DNA of 64,000 nucleotides. Source: Aphidius gifuensis. Lineage: Eukaryota; Arthropoda; Insecta; Hymenoptera; Braconidae. A program made the position numbers and the translations under genes. The stretch is taken from contig NC_057789.1 in NCBI RefSeq assembly GCF_014905175.1, forward strand, positions 7,564,001 to 7,628,000, written 5' to 3'. A model generated the notes under the pieces. The model had not been told where the DNA came from. It worked only from the letters and a program-made list of their open reading frames with translations, and made no database searches. Position 1 is the first letter of the stretch. Each line of letters starts with the position of its first letter. Below, piece after piece: positions 38,850 through 50,280 of this stretch.

Positions 38850-40168
38850 ATGATTGAATTTCAAGAAGACACATCAGAAGAAGAGTTAACAATTGGTAAA
38901 TTATTATTTTTTATTTTTAAAAATTGTATATTTATGGTCTTTACTTTTGTAGATGACAGGTTTATTAAATTATGTTGTTATTATTATTTTTATTTACCAA
39001 TAAAAACATAAAATTTGAATAATTGTATTATTATTAATTTTTAGATACATTGCCAATCCAATCACCACAAAAACGTCATAAAAAACACAAGCATAAAAAA
39101 CATAAAAAAAGAAAAATAAGCCATGACAATGATATTATTGAATCACCAAAAAAATTTATTAAAACTTCACCAATTAAAGAGGAAGGGTATGTGTTTGTTA
39201 AAGAATTACTGTCTTTGTTATTTAATATAAATTAATATTGAATAAAATTTTTAGAAATGAAAGAAATCGTGATAGAATTATTAAAACAACAACAGCAACA
39301 ACAACACCTAATGGAATTGGACCTGGTACATCAACATCACCAAAAGGAGCAAAGAGAAAATTATCAAAAAATGGCAAAGGAAAAGATAGTGGTACAAGTA
39401 GTGAAGAAGAACGATGGCTAGATGCTATTGAATCAGGAAAACTTGAAGAGGTAACTTGAAAAAAAGCTTAAAAAAAAAATATGTATAAATATTATTAAAT
39501 ATAATTTTTATAAAGGTTGATGATGAATTAAAAAAAATAAAACCAAAAGATCCAAAATTAATGACAGCAAGACAACGTGCAATGTTTGAAAGAAAAACAG
39601 ATACTGAACCAAATCCAGGTGTTGAACAATTGATGTCATTACCAACTGGATATAAAGAAAAAGTAATGACTGCTGAGGCTATACAAAAAGCAGCATTAAA
39701 ATCATTAAAACGTAAACAATTAGCTGATGAAAAACGTGAAAAAGATAAGGTAGCTATTAACTTATTTACCAATATACAATTAATTTTATTAATTATAATA
39801 TTTGTTTAAAGAAAAAAACAATGGAAAGATTATTAAAAAAACAAGAATCAAAAACATCAAAAGGTAAAGGTAAAGCAAAACGACAAGTACCACTTGTTAC
39901 ATACAGACTGACAATTAATGGAAGTTCAATTTCATTACCTCCTGGAGAAGATTTTTTTATTACTCCATCGAAATCGTAAGTTTAGCTGTATTAAAATTCA
40001 CTTTTTACATATTAATTTAATTATTTTTTTTGTTTAAATAGTAAAGAAATACCAGAAGCAGTTTACTGTGCAATTGAATCATGTAAAAATTTAAAAAAAT
40101 ACAGATGTTCAAAGACAAATACTCCACTGTGTAGTCTTGAATGTTACAAGCTAATTTCTACAATTTAA
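38850..40168 (+). CDS. INO80 complex subunit B (PAPA-1 + zf-HIT)
   Basis: Six exons (38850-38895, 39045-39186, 39255-39450, 39516-39749, 39812-39975, 40042-40168) give 302 residues. An acidic start (EFQEDTSEEELTI) is followed by a Lys/His-rich stretch (KRHKKHKHKKHKKRK). The PAPA-1 domain (PKLMTARQRAMFERKTD, then LMSLPTGYKEKVMTAEAIQK) and a C-terminal HIT-type zinc finger (CAIESCKNLKKYRCSKTNTP, LCSLECYK) complete the subunit B/Ies2 order. The protein is part of the INO80 chromatin-remodelling complex. A GGTTAGGTTT motif lies upstream at 38,679-38,688, in the 278 bp after DNAI4. Confidence 0.9.
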
Positions 40169-40776
40169 TTTACATTAAACAACAATTTAAATATTTTTTT
40201 TAGTCAATCAATAATTGTGTTTCGATAATGATCTATTAAAAATAAAAAAAAACATGGTTTTATCTATTTTTAATTACTGTGGCTAATTTATCTCGACAAA
40301 GTAATTATAATTAAGAAATTCATCATGCTGACATGATGACCTAAAACATTGTCCTAGATTAAAACCTGATTTAAAAAAAAAATAAGGAAATAAAAAATAT
40401 ATATTAGTCTTGAATAAAAGTCAATAAATTTATCAGTTATTTTGTTGAAATTAATAAATAATAATAACTTGATGTTTATTCTTAATTTCTAAAAAAATTT
40501 TTTATCATTTTAAATGATTTTTATTAATTTGCATCTTAAATAACGGTATGTTGGTCCAGAAAATTAACTGTGCCAATATTTATTTTTTGTTGATTTTTCT
40601 ATTTTACAATCTCTTCTACCACGTGCATTTTATTTTATCCAATTGCAAAATGTTTATATGCTTTCACCAGTTTACTTTGTCGAGTTTATTTACTCAGTTG
40701 TTTCCAACCATATCAGTCTATTAAAAGTATTGATATTGATGATCATGGGGATTTAAAAAAAACCAAAATTTTCATC
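40169..40776. other. intergenic region upstream of the laccase-like gene
   Basis: No gene seen. The right half (40,610-40,760) is less AT-rich and probably holds the promoter of the multicopper-oxidase-like gene. Confidence 0.4.
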
Positions 40777-43700
40777 ATGTTTAATAAAAATTTTTGTAAA
40801 ATAATTTGTATTATATTTAATTTAATAATTTATATAAAATGTAAGTTTTAAAAATAATAATTTTTCATTTACTTGGTATTTATTTAAACAATTGTTTTAT
40901 TTATTTTTTGTTTATATATTTCAGGTGACAAAATTAATGAGTGCAGTAGAAATTGTAAAGATTTTTCGAATCCAAAAAAGTGTGTTTATGAGTTTAATGT
41001 TAGCCGATTGAATTCTTTGAATATGTAAGTGATTAATTATATTTTTTTGTTGATTAAATAATAAGTTAGAATAGTGTTTTTTAAATTTTGAATATTATGT
41101 CAAAGTGTTTATTGGGCGTATGTTTATCTCAGTGTGTATTTACATTTGTCCAGACTCGCGGAACGTAACGGTAACTGATATTTCTAGTTTGTTGACTTTC
41201 TAATATGCTAAATTATTATTCAAAAAAATTAAAAAAACAATAATCTTTTAATTTTCTCAGTTAAAAAGAACAAAAAAAAATAAATCAAGTCAATTTTCTA
41301 TTACTTGTTAAACTAATTAAATAATTTTTAAAACTCAAATTACAATTTATGCAAAATTATTTTAAAAAATCCACATTTTATAGTTTTGGGATTTTAAAAA
41401 TATAATTAACTAATTAATAATTAATAAAAAAAATTATGCCAAGTGTTTGAGAATATTCTCAAAAAAAAAAAGAACAACAAAAATTTAATTTCTCAATCGA
41501 AAAAATAAAAGTAAAAATAACAGAAATCGATATAAAATAATGATTCAATTATCACGCATGACTTGATGATTATATATTTGTTATAAATAAAATAATTTCA
41601 TAATAAATTATTTATGTAATCACGGAAATTTATTACAGTGATTGTAAAAACAATGGAATTGAAAATTGCAGTGACAAATGGTTTGGAATAAATGGTCAAA
41701 GTCCAGGTCCAAGTATTGAGGTAAAATTTCTAAAAATATTTCGAATTCGATTTGTTAATTTTTATTTATTTTTATAGATATGTTTTGGTGATAGTCTAGA
41801 AATAATAGTTAATAATAAATTAAAATCTGAGGAAATATCTTTTCATTGGCATGGAATTAATCAAAATGGATTTGCTCATATGGATGGTGTTTCGATGATA
41901 ACACAATGTCCAATATTACCATTCAGTAGTTATCGTTATAAAATTTATCCACAAAATGCTGGTACATTTTATTACCACACACATTCAGGTATAAATAATT
42001 TTACATATTGTTTTCTATTTTTTGTATAATGTAATTAATTAATTGTCATTGTTTTTTGTCATTCAGTTTTACAAGAAGGTGATGGTTTGTATGGAGCATT
42101 GATTGTACGAGGTCATGAAGAGACATTGTCTTTAGAAAAAACAATAATTATTTCTTCAAGGTCATCAAGTCCATTGTCATTGATAGCACAAGCTGTACCA
42201 CCTACACCAATTGCTCTTACTATCAATGGAGAGGTAAATTAATTCTCTAAAAAATTCATTAATATCTTTAAAATTTATTTACAATATTTCAATTATTTTT
42301 TAGATTAAAAATTTCGAAATTGAAGTTAAAAAAGATGAAAAATATTTACTGAGACTAATTAATGCTAATGTTTTTAATTGTCCAATTGTTTTTTCAATTG
42401 TTAAACATAATTTTGAAATTATTGGAGCTGATGGTCATTCAATTGATCCAATCAAATCAGCAAATAAAGTCATCATATTTCCAGGTGAGTAAATTTCTAT
42501 TACGATTTAAATACCCCCAAAGAAAAAATCGAAACACTGCCCATAAAAATATGTCGAAATTTGATAAAAAAAAATTTTTTTATTAAAAAAAAATACATCA
42601 TTATGAAAGGGAGACATTCCACAACCACTTCCTTCCTTTCAATTTTAAAATTTTAATTTTTTTTCTTACAATTTTGCTCCCTTTCCCTTTTTTATAAATT
42701 TTTTTTTCTCGTGTCTTCCATCTGCTCATGTACGCAGTCTATTTTATTTATTTTGTATCAACCAGACAACAAGCCCCATATTCTTCCCAACAAAATAATC
42801 ATAATACATATCAAAAAAAAAAAAGAAAAAAAAGGTGACCAGGCCGCGTCTGTTCCTCTCTCGAAATATCGTTAAAAAGGCATGTGTGTGAGTGTGTCAT
42901 TTTGATACAACATTTTTACAACAAAGCCAAATCTTTACAATTAATTTTACTTGCAAAATAACAAATTGCAATTCAAATTAAAATATTCAAATTTATATTT
43001 GTTGCTAATAGACAAGTTTGTTGTTATTTAAATTGACTTGTACTATTTAAATAATGGTTAATACTGATGAATCAAATTCAGTTGATAAATTGAATAAAAA
43101 AATTAACAACAATTGTGAAAAATTGAGTAAAAATAAAAAATTAAATAATCAAAAAATAATGGAATGGACACGTGGAGAAATATTAAAATTATTAAAAGAA
43201 TATAAAAATAGACGTGTTTTGTGGGATTGGAATTGTCATGGTTATCGTGATCGTACAAAACGTAAATATGCTATTAAAGAACTTGCTGATTTATTTCATT
43301 GTAATACACTTGAAATTGAAAAAAAAATAACAAATTTAAAATGTCAATATTCACGTGAAGTACATAAAATACAAAATAGCTGTAAAAATCAGCTAAATAC
43401 TGATGATATTTATCAATCAAAATGGTTTGCATATAAATCAATGGAATTTTTACAATTTGGAACAAGAAAATGCAAAAAGGTAATTTAATATTTAAAATTA
43501 ATCATTTCTTTTTAACATAAATTTTTTTTTCATTATTAATAATGTTGTTAATAAACAATAATATTATTTTATAATTATAAAAATATTGTAGATAATTTAT
43601 TGGACTACAAAATTGATGGATAAATTTTTTTTGTATTTCTAATAGTTTTTGATGTAATTTGTATAATTATTATATATTTTTTTGTATAAATACTCGTTGA

Positions 43701-45803
43701 ATCATTAAAATTAATTTTCATATTAAAATTAATATTTTTAAATTGATTTTTATTGTTCTAACTACTTGAATATTATTACAAAATACATCAGCAATTATTA
43801 AAAATAATTTAAGTAGAGTAAATCAAGTATAGAAATGTATTTTTTTATTTAAAAAATTAAAGTTTCTTTTTGTTTTATTTTTAGAAACCTGAGGAAGAAC
43901 AACAAGAGGAAGAATATCTTGTCAGTGATATTGATCCAGAAAGTATAAAATACATTGATTTTAATGATGATACAAATGTATCTGAAAGTGAATCATGTAA
44001 TAAGTCATCAAATGAAGATTTTAATAATGAAAATTCAATTTTACAAGCATCACAACTTCACAATATATCAATGAATAACAATGATTATTCAAAAATAAAT
44101 AATGATGAAAAATTAAATAATGAAAATGACATTGATTGTAATAAAATTAAAGAAGAATTTATTAAATTTGGGGAGAGCATTGCTTGTCAACTCTCAAAGA
44201 TACCAGATTCATACTCAAGATCAGTTGCTAAATTAAAAATTAATCAAATAATTTTCGAAGCTGAAATTGGAATTTATGCACAAGATAATCATTAATTTAA
44301 AATAATTACTATTACCTTTTTTTTACAATTAATAGATTTATATAGTTTTAAGAATATTATTGTGATTTTATAAATATAAATAGCTATAAACAAGAAAATT
44401 AAACAAAAAAAAAATCACATATTTTTGATAGTGATGATACCTGAATAAATTGTTTTTCAATAATTCAATTTGTACTATTTTTTTAAAATAATAATTAAAA
44501 TAAAATAATGTATTTTTATAACTTAAATTTATCTATACAAAATAAAAAAAAAATTATTAAAAAAGCTTTATTATTAAATTGTTTAAATAAATGTAAAGAA
44601 AATTATTTTTTTGATTTGTTTTTAATGAATATGATTTTATGTTTACAGGTGAAAGAATTGATTTAAATATTAACACAAATATGTCATCTGGAAAATATAA
44701 AATTTATCTTGAAGGAATAAATGAGTGTAAAAATTTAATTAACGAAGCATTATTAATTTACGATGACATTAAAAACGAGGCAATAATTCATGATGATGAT
44801 AATTATCATATAAAAATACCAGAAGTATTTCTGGGTCATAATTGTAATGAACTTGGTGATGATGTTGTATGTTCACTGGATTTAAAAAATATAAATAATA
44901 ATATTGCTGATGAAAATGATGATGTTGATGATGATGTTTATGGTACTTATTACGTACCATTTGATGTTAATTCCTATGATCATATTGATGACAAAATGAC
45001 TGATTATTCATTCAACATTTATGAGTTTTCTTATTACCCATCATACCTGAGTAAGTTTAATAATTTATTTATCTAATATTGATTAATAATAATCATTGAT
45101 TTATTTTCTAGCGACATTTTATGAAACAGCTAAAATACCACAAGTAAATCACGTTACATTCAAGTATCCACCATCACCAGTATTGTCTCAAAATCAGGCA
45201 ATATCAAATGATATATTTTGTTCATTTGATACAAAAGCTAGATCATGCGAATTTAATGATGATTTTTGTGAATGTTTACAAATTCTTGAAGTACCAGAAA
45301 ATAAAATTATTGATGTTGTTTTAATAAATGAAGGTAATTTTAGATTTTAAAAGATATTCAATTTTATTTTTTTAAAATGTAAAATTTAAAGTAAAATCAA
45401 TTTATTTTTTAAAGGTTTTGGAAGTAATACGAGTTTTGTATTTCATCTACATGGTTATTCAGCTAATGTATTAGCTGTTGGAAGCTTTGATAAACCAATT
45501 AAAAAAAATGAAATAATTGAACTTGATCGTATGGGAAAATTGAAAAAAAATAATGTTGATAGATTGATGAAAGATACATTTGTTGTACCTAATAAAGGCT
45601 ATTTAATATTGAGATTATCGACAAATAATATTGGCTATTGGCTGTGGGAGTCAAGAACAACTGGAACAACACCAGATAAAAGTGGACCAGTTATGGAATT
45701 TTTAATGAGAGTTGGAAGTCTTGAAAAGTTACCGATTGTACCAAATGATTTTCCAACTTGTGGTAATCACAAAGGTATTGACTTAATTTTCGAAGAAGAT
45801 TAA
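40777..45803 (+). CDS. laccase-like multicopper oxidase, type-1 copper site lost
   Basis: Nine exons (40777-40840, 40925-41024, 41639-41720, 41778-41988, 42067-42233, 42304-42484, 44649-45050, 45112-45333, 45415-45803) give 605 residues with three cupredoxin domains. A signal peptide (KIICIIFNLIIYIKC) comes first. Copper-ligand motif 1, FHWHG, and motif 2, YYHTHS, are intact. Motif 3 is FVFHLHGY in place of HPxHLHGH, and the terminal HCHxxxHxxxGM motif is replaced by WLWESRTTGTTPDKSG, so the type-1 copper ligands are gone. Domain 2 is conserved (RLINANVFNCPIVFSI, IGADGHSIDP, FPGERID). Electron uptake by a normal laccase should therefore be abolished; it may bind rather than oxidise. An acidic insertion lies in domain 3 (DENDDVDDDVYG). 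Intron 6 (2.16 kb) hosts another gene. Confidence 0.85.
43054..44295 (+). CDS. MADF/BESS-type DNA-binding protein nested in laccase intron
   Basis: Two exons (43054-43479, 43885-44295) give 278 residues. An N-terminal MADF/Myb-SANT-like domain is seen (TRGEILKLLKEYKNRRVLWD, YAIKELADLFHCNTLEIEKK, and ending SKWFAYKSMEFLQ). An acidic linker rich in Glu/Asp/Asn/Ser follows (EEEQQEEEYLVSDIDPE). A BESS-like C-terminal motif reads EFIKFGESIACQLSKIPDSY then KLKINQIIFEAEIG. MADF-BESS proteins are insect sequence-specific regulators. The gene lies entirely inside laccase intron 42,485-44,648 on the same strand and has its own intron, so it is not a retrocopy. Confidence 0.8.
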
Positions 45804-46074
45804 ATTATTATTTTTTTTTTATATTTATTTAATTTTAATTTATTTATTATATTTAAAACGATGTAGTTTTATTTTTAAATCAAAGTTTTAAACAATTAAA
45901 AATTGAGTAAATTATTTTTATTTATACCTCATGAATCATGATGTAAATGTCATAACTTATTTCACTCATAAGTAATTTTATTATTTATTTATTATTATTT
46001 AAGATAACTATAAATTAAATGATTTTTTGAAAATATATTATTCTGTATTCCATATAATACCATTATTATTTTTT
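45804..46074. other. laccase-like gene 3' UTR
   Basis: AT-rich DNA after the stop codon; no structure beyond poly-T/A runs. Confidence 0.4.
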
Positions 46075-47016
46075 ACGGAGGTGGGATAGACGCGAAGCGT
46101 CCCACCATAGTTTTGTTTTTCACTATATGTTTTATGAATACCGCTCATAGCTTCCATAATAATTAAGCTAGATTATTCGTATTAGGCTTAAATTAAAGAT
46201 CTCGATGAGCTCTAGAGCCTCTGATAAAATTGAAATTTTTTGGGTAATTATTGAGTTTACAAATGACGAAAGAAAAATGTAACAAAATCTTCGAAGCGAA
46301 ATATTAAGAAAACTAAGAAAAAATCATGGATGCAAAAATTTCACAGATAACAGTAAATAATGAAATAAAGATAATTAAAAAAAGTTTATATTTTTTAAAA
46401 TCGAATTCGTTTGTTTATTCAAGAAAAACTGAAACGACATTTTTTTGGAACAGGCATAACTTTTTCAAAAATTAACTAAGAGGTTTTATTTTAGTTTTAA
46501 TGGATTTCTCGTCAAAAAATCTACAACCAGAGCCATATTCGAAATTTTTTCAACAATTAGTTTTTTTATAATTAGCGATTGTTTATAAAAAATATCAGAG
46601 TTAGTAGTTTATAAAATAAAAAGAACCACAAAGAAATCATTCAATGAGCTAATTTGGCTTGACAGCTTGTAGAAAATTTTCTAACAAATTTTTTGACTAT
46701 AATATGAGATTTTTTTAGTCAATTATTTAAACAATTAATGAAGATTTAAACAATCATTATTTTTTTTTTGCCGTACGCATGCGCACTTGTGAGCATAATA
46801 CCCACTCATTTTTACCATTAGATTTTTTTTTTAAGATGGCAGATGGTAGCACTCAATAATTCTAGGAATCAATTTGGTTTATTTATTATTTTGTATTTAT
46901 CCTGTTTTTTGAAAGTTTAAGGTTAAAGTTTTATAAATAAATTTAATATAACGAATAATTATTAAATAATAAATAGAAATTATAATTTCGGAGTTAACGC
47001 GTCCTCCCACCGGAGT
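46075..47016. mobile_element. candidate non-autonomous inverted-repeat element
   Basis: The left end CGGAGGTGGGATAGACGCG (46,076-46,094) is matched in inverted orientation by CGCGTCCTCCCACCGGAG (46,998-47,014), with about 13 of 15 bases pairing in the GGTGGGA..GACGCG core. The left end alone also folds into a GC-rich hairpin (GACGC-GAA-GCGTC flanked by GGTGGGA and CCCACC). The about 940 bp between has no transposase-like frame. GC-rich ends in AT-rich surroundings suggest a MITE-like DNA element. No clear target-site duplication was found. Confidence 0.45.
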
Positions 47017-47374
47017 TTTGAAAATTTTCAATTTTCAAAGAGAATGTAGCTGTTACTAAATTTTTTTTTTTTTTACAATTGTTTTATTTAAATCCTTTTT
47101 ACATTTATAATGTTTTGACAATTTTTTTTAGATATTAATTAAAGATTTAAAAAATGTAATTTAAATTCATTGTGTTTTTGATAAAATAAAATTTTTACAT
47201 TTATTTTTTTTATCAATGAAAAAACTTGAAAATATTCCAGAGAGGCTAGAAGTTTCAAAAGTATATTTAAATCTAAGAAAAAAGTTTTGAATTTATATGC
47301 TAAAATTAAAGATTTGATAAATTTAAATTAATAAAAATTAATTAAATTTTTGATAAAATAATAAATAAATAAAT

Positions 47375-48595
47375 TTATTCACTTATTATTTTTTCGAAAA
47401 GGTAATAGACGTTAAGTACATCTATCAAGCCTTTAGTTTCGTTTAATAAAGTTGTACTAAGATTGTGGATTTTAATTTTCTCAATAAATTTTAATACAAC
47501 TTTAATACTCTCCGAAATATTGTTTAATGTTCTTCTGTTAATTTGCAATTTTAAATCCTTTATAAAACGTTCAATGTTCTCTGCATAAAATACTTCATCT
47601 TTATAATTGATATTTCCATTGGATTCTGAAACAAAATAAAAGTGATATACTAACTAATTAAAATTTTAAAAAATTACTCTGAATAAAAAAAGAAAAAATT
47701 ACCCGCATGATTATTTAAGTCCTCTTGAATTTTATCAATTACTGATTTATCGAATACTGAAACAAAATAAATTAAAAACTTGAAAAAACGTGCCAATAGC
47801 GTTATCATTTAAAAATTTGCTATTTTTTAAATTTCTACTTACTCGGTATTTGATATTTTGATAACAAGTTCAATATATTCGAGCTCTTGAGTTTGGTTGC
47901 AATTTTTTTAATCTCTTCGTCACTGAGACGTTTGAAATATGGTTGGAATTCATCCTTCAACTGATCATTGGTTAAACTTTTATTAATTGCATCCCAGTTC
48001 ATTATACGTTCAGGTGAAAGACTGGAACTAGTATATACCTCATCTGAAAAATTCAAGTAGGAGATTCAGTATCACGATTTCTTTTAAAAATTATAAAAAT
48101 ATATTTCTATGAAAAAACAAACCTGTAACCAATACTTTAATGAATTTTTTAATTATTTTTTTTGTGCTAGGTGAGTTAATTGTACAAGACCACAATCCAT
48201 TATGCTCTAATTTAGCATTAAAAATATTTATGGAGCATTCACCTTCCTTCAATTTGGTAAGATATTGACTGTCAACAATATACTCAACTCCTGCAGTTGG
48301 CGTTTGAATTGTGCATCCACTTACTATTATCCTATCCACGTGGCATCCAATAGTTACACTTTCTCCTGTATAAACATGGATATTTTCTGCTTCGCCTATT
48401 TGTTTCAAATCCTCTTCATTTTCTACAATAAAAAAAATTAACGATTAATAAATCTAAAATTATTACATATTATTTACAAAAAATAATGAGTTAATAAATG
48501 TTAATTACTGTTCACTTACCATCGCCCGTAATATGTAACCCCGATATCCCCATTAATAAACCCAAAACAATCAATAATGACATAATTGTATTCAT
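47375..48595 (-). CDS. secreted Ig-domain protein, family not recognised
   Basis: Five minus-strand exons (48595-48520, 48422-48123, 48043-47843, 47756-47703, 47625-47375) give 293 residues. A signal peptide (MNTIMSLLIVLGLLMGISGL) is followed by one Ig-like domain: VTIGCHVDRIIVSGCTIQTP and the classic C-strand end KLEHNGLWSCTI, with extra cysteines at SGC and GEC. The C-terminal half is predicted helical and charged (LTNDQLKDEFQPYFKRLSDE, ISESIKVVLKFIEKIKIHNL) and ends without a membrane anchor. All phases fit. An extracellular role such as binding or immunity is only inference. Confidence 0.7.
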
Positions 48596-50280
48596 TATTA
48601 ATTATTTTATTTAAATAAGTGACTTAAATATTTTTTTATTATTTTTTTTTTTTCAAAATTAATGTCAAAAGTGAAATTAGAATAATTTTAAGCCTTATAT
48701 GATCTAATAACCAATGTATACTGACAACAAGTGGCGTGATTCACGAACAATAGACATGAACTGACCATTGAAAAATAATATTTTTTAATTATTGGATGGA
48801 GCCTTATATGGTATCGTCGATGGCTATTGGTGCGTTTAATTTTACTAATATACTAAAAATAATTTTTTTTTTTTTTTTTTTATGATAAGGGCAATCTTTT
48901 AAGGTGTCCTTGTAAGGCCTGTTTGGCCGTGCGTTTGAAAAGGTGACAAATATATACCCGCAGGGCACCCAAAAATTTTTTTTATCTATGACAAATGGGT
49001 TTTTACTTTTTGTTTCTTTTGTTTCCTTATCAGTATAGTTCATTGACTTTATATTTATTCATTTTATAATTTTAATATTAAAATATTTTTTTTTTTTTTA
49101 ATATTAAAATATTTTTTTTTTTTTAATATTAAAATATTTTTTTTTTTTTTAAATTATTAATATTTTTTATAAACCAGTTGATGAAATTATAAAAATTAAA
49201 TTAAATTCAAATTATTTTTTTTTATATTAATTGTTGCAAATAAAAAGCACCAATAATGTGCCGTTTTTTTTTTAAAAAAATACAAGTTTCTATAATTTAT
49301 TCTATGTAAAATAAAAGTTCTAATAAAATTTTTAAATTGAATTAATTTAATATTTTATATATTGTTATATAATACAAGGTCTTAATATTTGACATAAAAA
49401 AAAATTATTTTTTTTTTTTAGATAAAGCTTTAATTGGTCATTCCTAATTTTGTCGCTCGAGGAAAATGTTTTTTCAATTATCAATATTTAACCAATACAT
49501 ATTTTTTTATCTTGCCGCACACATGTATATGCATACAAACGTGTTACTGGCAAGTTAATTGTTCCTGAATACTTGGTGAACGGTGACTCAGTGAATAATA
49601 TATAAAAACAAAAAAAATACATATTTTCAAATAAAATAAAAAAAGTAAGTTGAACAAAATCGAAATTATTATTAAATTTATTCAAATAACATATACATTA
49701 AAATTGATAAAATAGAATTAAAAGTGAAAACAAAAAAAAATACATAGGTATACATGTGTAATAATGATAATAATAATATTTATAAATCACACATAACACG
49801 TGTGTTAAAATATTTTTAATTTTTAATTTATTTACACAAATTAAATGCAAAAAAACAATCACTTGCTTGTACATTTGTTTCAGTAAAAGAAAGTATCTTC
49901 ATCAGTGAAAGATTAAAATTTAATATGAGCTACATAAGATGAAAGAAAAAAACTTGTAATATTTAATTGATAATATGAAAAATATAAAACTAAATAATCA
50001 GTGTCAGCAAACTTCAACAAAACAACAATATAACCCTAATTTTTAATGATTTGAAAAACTAATAAGAATTGTAATAATTGATTAACACAAGAAAAGACAA
50101 TCAGTAATGATTCATTTAAAAAAAAACAACAAAACAAAGATTAGGCAGAACAGCTTGACATTGATATCAAGGTAAATAAAATTTATATTTATATTATAAC
50201 GATACAAATTTTATTAATTTAATATTCACTTTATTATTTTAGATAAAAAATTGACTCAACGTTAATGCATTGAAAAATGA
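48596..50280. other. gene-free AT-rich region
   Basis: No supported gene. The part at 48,840-49,060 is denser in GC but holds only short frames. Near 49,860-50,170 an A-rich, exon-like stretch ends AGGCAGAACAGCTTGACATTGATATCAAG|GTAAAT; it may be a 5' non-coding exon left from the parent of the SERCA copy downstream. Confidence 0.4.
49078..49152. repeat. tandem repeat, about 27-bp AT-only unit x3
   Basis: The unit TTAATATTAAAATATTTTTTTTTTTT recurs three times in a row with small changes in the T-run length, before decaying into AAATTATTAATATT. Confidence 0.75.
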
